A stretch of 64,000 bases of DNA from CAYZJV01 sp049310885 (GTDB lineage Bacteria > Spirochaetota > Spirochaetia > Sphaerochaetales > Sphaerochaetaceae): NCBI RefSeq assembly GCF_049310885.1, contig NZ_JBMDYO010000001.1, forward strand, positions 124,001 through 188,000, given 5' to 3'. The notes beneath the pieces are model-generated. The model did not search any database. It was not told the origin of the DNA and was given only the letters and a program-made list of their open reading frames with translations. The stretch's first letter is position 1. Every line of letters begins with the position of its first letter. This document shows, one piece after another, positions 58,679 through 64,000 of this stretch. Made by a program: the position numbers and the translations under genes.

Positions 58679-60136
58679 ATGGGAAAGCAAGCTGACATCG
58701 GACTGATCGGACTGGCGGTAATGGGCCAGAATCTGGTTCTCAACATGAACGACCACGGATATACAGTAGCGGTATTCAATCGAACGGTATCGAAGGTGGA
58801 CGAATTCCTCGCAGACGCTGCCAAAGGCCGTGATACGATTATTGGGACCCGCAGCATGGAGGAACTGGTTGAGAGCCTTGCAAAACCACGCAAAGTAATG
58901 CTGATGGTCAAGGCGGGAGCTGTAGTCGATGCCTTCATTGATCAGCTTGTACCCCTCTTGGATAAGGGAGATGTCATCATCGATGGTGGAAACTCCCACT
59001 TCCCCGATACGAATCGCAGGACCCGAGAGCTCAAGGAGAAAGGTATTCTTTATATCGGTACCGGAGTCAGTGGTGGTGAAGAAGGCGCAAGGCGCGGTCC
59101 ATCGGTCATGCCAGGGGGAAATAAGGATGCATGGCCTCTGGTAAAGAATATTCTTCAGGATATTTCGGCAAAAGTGGAAGATGGCAGTCCTTGCTGTGAC
59201 TGGGTCGGCGAAGATGGTGCAGGCCACTATGTGAAGATGGTGCACAATGGTATCGAATATGGTGATATGCAGATGATCTGTGAAGCCTACGATCTTATGC
59301 ACCAAGGTCTCGGTCTTTCCCACGACGAATTACACGATATCTTCGCAGAGTGGAATGAAGGTGAATTGGACAGTTATCTTATCGAGATTACCCGCGATAT
59401 CATGAAAACCAAGGATGAAGACGGACAGCCTTTGGTTACCAAGATCCTTGACAAGGCTGGCCAGAAGGGAACCGGCAAATGGACAGGTATCAGCTCACTC
59501 GAACTTGGTGTTCCTGTAACGCTGATCGTCGAAGCTGTATATGCTCGATGTGTCTCTGCATTGAAGAGCGAACGGGTAAAGGCTTCAAAAATCATCGGCG
59601 GTCCCGATAAGAAGATCGATGGAGAAAAGAAAGCAATCGTTGAGGATATCCGCAAAGCCCTGCTCGCTTCCAAGATCGTCAGCTATGCCCAGGGCTATAT
59701 GCTCATGAGGGAAGCAGCGAAGGAGAACGGTTGGGACTTGAACTATGGTGGAATCGCCCTCATGTGGCGCGGTGGATGCATCATCAGAAGTGTGTTTCTC
59801 GGTAAGATCAAGGAAGCCTTTGACAACAACCCGCAGCTGGAAAACTTATTGATCGACCCCTATTTCGTCAAGGTTATGGAAGATTGCCAGGATGCTTGGA
59901 GAAGAACGATTGCCAAAGCTGTCACTGCCGGTATTCCTATGCCTGCCATGACTAGTGCCATCTCATTCTTCGACAGTTACAGAAGTGAGCGCCTACCTGC
60001 GAATCTCTTGCAAGCCCAACGCGATTACTTCGGAGCTCACACCTACGAGCGTGTAGACAAGAGTGAAGGCGAATTCTACCACACCAATTGGACTGGGACC
60101 GGTGGAAATGTCTCATCCTCCACCTATCAGGTATGA
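58679..60136 (+). CDS. gnd: 6-phosphogluconate dehydrogenase (decarboxylating)
   Basis: A 485-residue enzyme that converts 6-phosphogluconate to ribulose-5-phosphate. The Rossmann loop GLIGLAVMGQNLVLNM is at the N-terminus, followed by VAVFNRT for NADP. IIDGGNSHFPDTNRR, GTGVSGGEEGARRGPSVMPGG, GAGHYVKMVHNGIEYGDMQ and KGTGKWTGISSLELGVP are the catalytic signatures; the last holds the active Lys region. The C-terminal YFGAHTYER and H-x-x-W are present. ATG has AAGGAG upstream. Likely co-transcribed with the LarA-like gene. Confidence 0.97.
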   Translation: MGKQADIGLIGLAVMGQNLVLNMNDHGYTVAVFNRTVSKVDEFLADAAKGRDTIIGTRSMEELVESLAKPRKVMLMVKAGAVVDAFIDQLVPLLDKGDVIIDGGNSHFPDTNRRTRELKEKGILYIGTGVSGGEEGARRGPSVMPGGNKDAWPLVKNILQDISAKVEDGSPCCDWVGEDGAGHYVKMVHNGIEYGDMQMICEAYDLMHQGLGLSHDELHDIFAEWNEGELDSYLIEITRDIMKTKDEDGQPLVTKILDKAGQKGTGKWTGISSLELGVPVTLIVEAVYARCVSALKSERVKASKIIGGPDKKIDGEKKAIVEDIRKALLASKIVSYAQGYMLMREAAKENGWDLNYGGIALMWRGGCIIRSVFLGKIKEAFDNNPQLENLLIDPYFVKVMEDCQDAWRRTIAKAVTAGIPMPAMTSAISFFDSYRSERLPANLLQAQRDYFGAHTYERVDKSEGEFYHTNWTGTGGNVSSSTYQV

Positions 60137-60170
60137 TCCGGTAAAGATTTCGACTACAACACAATGGTAT

Positions 60171-60196
60171 GAAAGGGAGGCTCCGGCCTCCCTTTC
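60171..60196 (+). terminator. Terminator-like hairpin after gnd
   Basis: GAAAGGGAGGC and GCCTCCCTTTC form a perfect 11-bp stem with loop TCCG. The T-run is poor. Confidence 0.6.
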
Positions 60197-60296
60197 TATG
60201 TGCTTCCAAACGTATTTTCACCACCTCGCAAGTCTGTAATTATCTTTTTATATTACATGTATTTACAAAAGATTAAAAAAACCTTGCCCCATCATA

Positions 60297-60325
60297 TTGA
60301 CAAGGGGGTGGAAAAACCCTACAAG
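60297..60325 (+). promoter_or_regulatory. Promoter of potABCD operon
   Basis: TTGACA (60297-60302), 17-nt spacer, TACAAG (60320-60325), in the 266-nt gap after gnd. A leader of about 70 nt with no obvious riboswitch follows. Confidence 0.55.
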
Positions 60326-60402
60326 TATCGCGTGATTGCAGTAGTCCCCCGGCTCAAATACGAGTACGGGCAACACGGCTACAAGGAGGAAAGGGAAACA
60401 GA

Positions 60403-61527
60403 TTGAAAGGTTTTGACGTCACGGTTAGGGACGTTTCTAGGGCATATGGCGACTTCAAAGCCCTCGACAACGTAAGTATCGATATCAAGAAAGGAGAATT
60501 CTTCTCCCTTCTCGGACCTTCCGGATGCGGAAAAACCACCCTTCTTCGCATTATCGCCGGATTCGACTCACCAGATGTAGGCACTGTCCTCCTCGATGGA
60601 AAGGACATCCTTCCATTGCCTCCAGAAAAACGACAGGTGAATACAGTCTTCCAAAGCTATGCTCTTTTTCCCCATCTCTCTGTCTATGAGAATGTTGCAT
60701 TTCCCCTTCGCCTTAAAAAGGTTGAAGAATCGAAACTCGATGCTAAAGTACGCGAATACCTACACCTCGTGCAATTGGATGGACATAGGGATAAAAAGCC
60801 TAATATGCTCAGTGGAGGCCAAAAGCAACGCGTAGCCATTGCAAGGGCTTTAATTAACGAACCTAGTGTTCTGCTTCTCGATGAGCCACTTTCCGCATTG
60901 GATGCCAAGCTTCGCCAGAATCTTCTGGTTGAGTTGGACCATCTGCATGACCAGATCGGCATAACCTTCATTTATGTTACCCATGACCAGAGTGAAGCCC
61001 TATCGGTGAGTGACAGGATTGCAGTCATGAATCAGGGGAAAGTACTACAGATAGGATCTCCATATGAAATTTATGAGAGTCCGGCAACCGATTTCGTTGC
61101 CCGCTTTATCGGAGAGACCAATCTTTTCCCCGCTACGGTTAAGGCTTGCACCCCCTACGATGACTACTTCATGACCACATTGGAAATACCTGCTCTGGAT
61201 ACCGAGATCAAAGTAACCGACTATGACAATCTACCGGTCGGTCAACGAGTCTCCTTCACCGTACGTCCTGAGAAGATCAAGATAACTGGAGATGCTCCTC
61301 AGCGACTCGGAAAGGATATCAATCGTTTCAGAGGCATTGTGGAAGAACCAGTCTATAGCGGATTCCAATCCAAGTACTATGTACGGTTGGATAACGGAAC
61401 GGTAGTAAAAGTCATACAGCAGCACGCCAATTACATGGATGAAGGTCCTTCCATATCCTGGAAAGACCAGGTCCATGTCTCTTGGAGTGCAGAGGACGGC
61501 TATATTGTAGAGGTGGTGGACTCATGA
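60403..61527 (+). CDS. potA: Spermidine/putrescine ABC transporter ATP-binding protein
   Basis: A 374-residue ATPase. GPSGCGKTTLLRIIAGFDSPD (Walker A), LPPEKRQVNTVFQSYALFPHLSVYENVAFPLR, LSGGQKQRVAIARALI and LLDEPLSALDAKLR are PotA-like. The C-terminal TOBE domain (FIGETNLFPATV; VRPEKIKI) matches polyamine ATPases. Start is TTG at 60403 with AAGGG and AAGGAGG upstream. It is the first gene of a complete potABCD operon. Confidence 0.93.
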   Translation: MKGFDVTVRDVSRAYGDFKALDNVSIDIKKGEFFSLLGPSGCGKTTLLRIIAGFDSPDVGTVLLDGKDILPLPPEKRQVNTVFQSYALFPHLSVYENVAFPLRLKKVEESKLDAKVREYLHLVQLDGHRDKKPNMLSGGQKQRVAIARALINEPSVLLLDEPLSALDAKLRQNLLVELDHLHDQIGITFIYVTHDQSEALSVSDRIAVMNQGKVLQIGSPYEIYESPATDFVARFIGETNLFPATVKACTPYDDYFMTTLEIPALDTEIKVTDYDNLPVGQRVSFTVRPEKIKITGDAPQRLGKDINRFRGIVEEPVYSGFQSKYYVRLDNGTVVKVIQQHANYMDEGPSISWKDQVHVSWSAEDGYIVEVVDS

Positions 61528-62426
61528 ACATCCATTCCCAGGAAAAAAGAAGCCGCCGGTCCGGTATCACCTATTCGGCTCCCATGGGATTGTGGTTGAC
61601 CCTCTTCTTCCTAGTACCCCTTGCGATCATCATCCTCTTTAGTTTCCTTAAGAAAGGCCTCTATGGAGGTGTAGAGTGGGAGTTCACCCTGTCAGCATAT
61701 CGCCAGATGTTCAATCCCAATTTCCTCAGAGTTTTCTTGCGGACCTTATGGGTTGCATCTTTATCGACACTCATCACCATTATTCTTGCCCTCCCCTGTG
61801 GTTATGCCATGGCTCGGAGTCGCCATCAGGTATTGTGGTTGGGTTTGGTAATTATACCATTCTGGACCAATTCACTTATCCGTATCTACGCATGGATCGC
61901 TATACTCTCGAGTGAAGGATTCATCAATGAGGCCTTGCGGGCGCTGGGATTCATCCAAGAAAGTTTGCCACTGATCTACAATCAAGGAGCGGTAATCACC
62001 GTTCTCATCTATATGTATATTCCCTTTGCTATCCTTCCATTGTTCACCACAATAGATAAATTCGATTTCCAATTATTGGAGGCAGCACGAGATCTTGGGG
62101 CATCCAAGCCAGAATCCATTTTCAAAGTACTTATCCCTAATATCCGTAGTGGAGTGATCACCGCTGTGATATTCACCTTCATTCCGATATTCGGAGCTTA
62201 TACGGTACCTCTATTAGTTGGAGGAAAAGATTCTTACATGATAGGCAATATCATTGTTGATCAGGTAACTAAAACGCGCAACTGGCCATTGGCCTCTGCA
62301 TTTAGCCTAATCATCACACTGGTGAGTACTGTTGGTGTGATCTGGATGCTGGTATCTTCGGCAAAGGAACGATCGAGCAATACATCGACAAGAAAAGTAG
62401 TCGATACCCGTGGAGGTCTCGCATGA
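61524..62426 (+). CDS. potB: Spermidine/putrescine ABC transporter permease PotB
   Basis: A 300-residue permease with six helices. FWTNSLIRIYAWIAILSSEGFINEALRALG is a PotB signature, and LLEAARDLGASKPESIFKVLIPNI is the EAA loop. IPIFGAYTVPLLVGGKDSYMIGNII is also typical. The ATG at 61524 overlaps the potA stop as ATGA; the frame opens at 61482, inside potA. Confidence 0.93.
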   Translation: MNIHSQEKRSRRSGITYSAPMGLWLTLFFLVPLAIIILFSFLKKGLYGGVEWEFTLSAYRQMFNPNFLRVFLRTLWVASLSTLITIILALPCGYAMARSRHQVLWLGLVIIPFWTNSLIRIYAWIAILSSEGFINEALRALGFIQESLPLIYNQGAVITVLIYMYIPFAILPLFTTIDKFDFQLLEAARDLGASKPESIFKVLIPNIRSGVITAVIFTFIPIFGAYTVPLLVGGKDSYMIGNIIVDQVTKTRNWPLASAFSLIITLVSTVGVIWMLVSSAKERSSNTSTRKVVDTRGGLA

Positions 62427-63304
62427 GAACCAACAAAAGGGAACTCGAACCATCCCCTCTCGTTAGCCCGCCCAATGTCGCTCTAGGGCCTTATAAACCA
62501 CCAAAGCATCATGTATTCAGAGACCATAAGGGGTTGGGTTTCTCAAATATCATGCTCGTGTTGGTGATCGTTTTCCTCTTTCTGCCCCTTTTCGTGGTGG
62601 TTCTATACTCGTTTAATAGCACGCGAGGTATGCGGTGGACAGGATTTTCATTGCAATGGTATGGACAATTGCTGTTCAGTTCGGATGAGCTGTGGCGAGC
62701 TTTCGGAAACAGTTTCATCATCGCCATTACAAGCTCACTGGTCGCTACGCTGCTTGGATCATTGGCTGCAATCGGGGTCAAATGGTACAAATTCAAATCA
62801 CGCACCTATGTACAGATACTGAGTTTTCTCCCCATGGTCTTACCTGAAGTCATAATTGGTGTCTCCATGCTCATATTCTTTACTGCAGTGAAGATTCCTC
62901 TGGGTATGTTCTCAATTTTCGTAGCCCATACAACCTTCAACCTCCCCTTCGTGTTCCTGTTGGTATCGGCCCGATTGGATGAATTCGATTTCTCTGTCAT
63001 TGAGGCTGCTCGGGATCTTGGAGCTACCGAGCGACAAACCCTTCTGAAGGTAATCATACCTTCAATCATGCCAGGAATCATGTCCGGCATGCTTATGGCT
63101 ATAACCATGAGTCTTGAAGATTTCGTCATTACATTCTTCGTATCAGGACCGGGTTCTACCACGCTCCCTCTCTATGTCTACTCGATGATCCGCTATGGGG
63201 TTTCTCCGGTGATCAATGCGCTCTCCTTGGTTCTGATTCTTGGCATCATGTTGTTAGCATTGGGCTTCCGGCGTTTCCTCAAGACGATAGCGGCATCGAG
63301 TTGA
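62423..63304 (+). CDS. potC: Spermidine/putrescine ABC transporter permease PotC
   Basis: A 293-residue permease. A polar N-terminal 40 residues precede six helices. FLPLFVVVLYSFNSTRGMRWTGFSLQWY opens the core, and VIEAARDLGATERQTLLKVIIPSIMPGI is the EAA loop. ITMSLEDFVITFFVSGPGSTTLPLYVYSMIRYGVSP is the PotC signature. Its ATG overlaps the potB stop (ATGA). Confidence 0.93.
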   Translation: MRTNKRELEPSPLVSPPNVALGPYKPPKHHVFRDHKGLGFSNIMLVLVIVFLFLPLFVVVLYSFNSTRGMRWTGFSLQWYGQLLFSSDELWRAFGNSFIIAITSSLVATLLGSLAAIGVKWYKFKSRTYVQILSFLPMVLPEVIIGVSMLIFFTAVKIPLGMFSIFVAHTTFNLPFVFLLVSARLDEFDFSVIEAARDLGATERQTLLKVIIPSIMPGIMSGMLMAITMSLEDFVITFFVSGPGSTTLPLYVYSMIRYGVSPVINALSLVLILGIMLLALGFRRFLKTIAASS

Positions 63305-63390
63305 AGGATATCGGTACACAGAAAACGACCCGGGGGATGGCCAGTATGGTTGGCCTGGGCGTAATAATTTTCTCCAAGGAGGAGGAAATC

Positions 63391-64000
63391 ATGTTCAATA
63401 GAAGAAAAAAAATGGTGGCATGGAGACTCGTATCCAGTGCCTTACTGTTCGCTTTGATCATCCTGGTTTTGACGGGCTGTTCAAAAAATGGATCTGAGAG
63501 TGCTCGATCCGACGATAAGACGCTCTATCTGTATAACTGGACCTACTACACACCGGAATCGGTGATCGAGAAATTCGAACAGGAATTCGACGTTAAGGTA
63601 GTGCTCGATTATTTTGCATCAAATGAAGACATGTTCGCCAAACTCAAGGCCGGTGGAAGTGGATATGATATCGTATTCCCCTCCCAAGACTATACATCCA
63701 TCATGATGCATGAAGATATGCTGCTGCCGATAGACAAGGACAAAATTCCCAATCTCAAGTATATCAGCCCCTTGGTTTTGGAGAAAGCAACCTATGATCC
63801 CGACATGTCGTGGTCAGTACCCTATTTCATGGGAGCTTCCGGAATAGCTGTCAATACAACCAAAATCTCAGACTATACCCGAGACTGGAGTATTTTCGCT
63901 GACGAGCGACTGGCAGGTAGGATGAGCATGCTCGATGATATGCGTGAAGTAATGGGTGATGCGTTGGCCCACTTGGGCTATTCAGTCAACTCAACCGATG
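63391..64000 (+). CDS. potD: Spermidine/putrescine-binding lipoprotein PotD (partial, runs off window)
   Basis: The first 203 codons. A lipoprotein signal ends at LTGC (Cys near residue 30). Mature sequence: LYLYNWTYYTPESVIEKFEQEFDVKVVLDYFASNEDMFAKLKAGGSGYDIVFPSQDY, the PotD/PotF opening with the polyamine-binding Trp and Tyr residues. VPYFMGASGIAVNTTKI follows. AGGAGG lies before the ATG. Unlike the other binding proteins in this window it is lipid-anchored. Confidence 0.93.
   Translation, partial: MFNRRKKMVAWRLVSSALLFALIILVLTGCSKNGSESARSDDKTLYLYNWTYYTPESVIEKFEQEFDVKVVLDYFASNEDMFAKLKAGGSGYDIVFPSQDYTSIMMHEDMLLPIDKDKIPNLKYISPLVLEKATYDPDMSWSVPYFMGASGIAVNTTKISDYTRDWSIFADERLAGRMSMLDDMREVMGDALAHLGYSVNSTD

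Noticed and set aside
60137..60402. Riboswitch in the gap before potA
   Set aside because: The 266-nt gap holds a terminator-like hairpin, an AT-rich stretch and a promoter; I saw no known riboswitch core.
1..64000. CRISPR array, prophage or rRNA operon
   Set aside because: No regularly spaced repeats, phage structural genes or rRNA sequence were seen anywhere in the window.

Overview
The window reads as chromosomal DNA of an anaerobic, free-living spirochaete, probably Sphaerochaeta-like. This is inferred from overall gene content, from extracytoplasmic binding proteins whose mature N-termini begin with Gly/Gln-rich 'GxQE' segments, from extensive cyclic-di-GMP signalling genes, and from an anaerobe-type Mrp/ORP cluster. 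No taxonomic search was possible. Genes are densely packed, often with 1-16 nt overlaps. Many starts are GTG or TTG.

Layout: (1) 1-10.3 kb is carbohydrate uptake and catabolism. A leftward L-rhamnose operon (rhaA, class II aldolase, RhaS-type binding protein, ATPase, two permeases, rhaM) lies divergent from an AraC regulator and is followed by a galactokinase. No rhamnulokinase is visible. (2) 10.3-13.2 kb is a copper operon: CopA with a C-terminal CopZ-like domain that has its own ribosome binding site, then csoR. It has a recognisable promoter and CsoR-type operator. (3) 13.2-17.3 kb is threonine biosynthesis (a ThrA-like protein whose aspartokinase half has lost its catalytic motifs, and thrC) plus rpmB. 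(4) 17.4-28 kb holds housekeeping and signalling genes: an MFS transporter, two membrane-bound c-di-GMP proteins, a DMT transporter, an RluA-type enzyme and a nitronate-monooxygenase/FabK-like flavoprotein. (5) 28-32.8 kb is the accessory region. A three-gene transposon (zinc-ribbon protein, DDE transposase, AAA ATPase) with imperfect terminal inverted repeats has cut two neighbouring genes. Next to it a tRNA-Arg gene and a partial copy of its 3' end bracket an intact higA antitoxin and an internally deleted higB toxin. (6) 32.9-40.2 kb has nth, then a seven-gene cluster resembling the Desulfovibrio 'orange protein' (ORP) complex: three NifX-like proteins, two ferredoxin-MinD ATPases, an IscU-like/Mrp fusion and a DUF5320-type protein. 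It is preceded by a sigma54 enhancer-binding protein, paired palindromic upstream sites and a -24/-12 promoter. A GntR regulator follows. (7) 40.5-57.2 kb has a potassium-channel protein, a phosphohexomutase, a PhoBR-like pair, an Fbp/Afu-type ABC transporter, a second PhoBR pair, and phoU-pstBACS. (8) 57.3-64 kb has a LarA-family protein, gnd, and potABCD, with potD running off the end.

Recurrent features are more informative than any single gene. Three unrelated binding-protein genes are each followed by an intercistronic hairpin before the rest of their transporter operon. Several genes have a -10 hexamer 6-10 nt upstream of the ATG and no Shine-Dalgarno sequence, which suggests leaderless mRNAs. 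The best candidate for an under-described system is the sigma54-controlled ORP-like cluster. Next come the CopA-CopZ gene-within-gene, the three-gene transposon, and the apparently dead aspartokinase fused to homoserine dehydrogenase.
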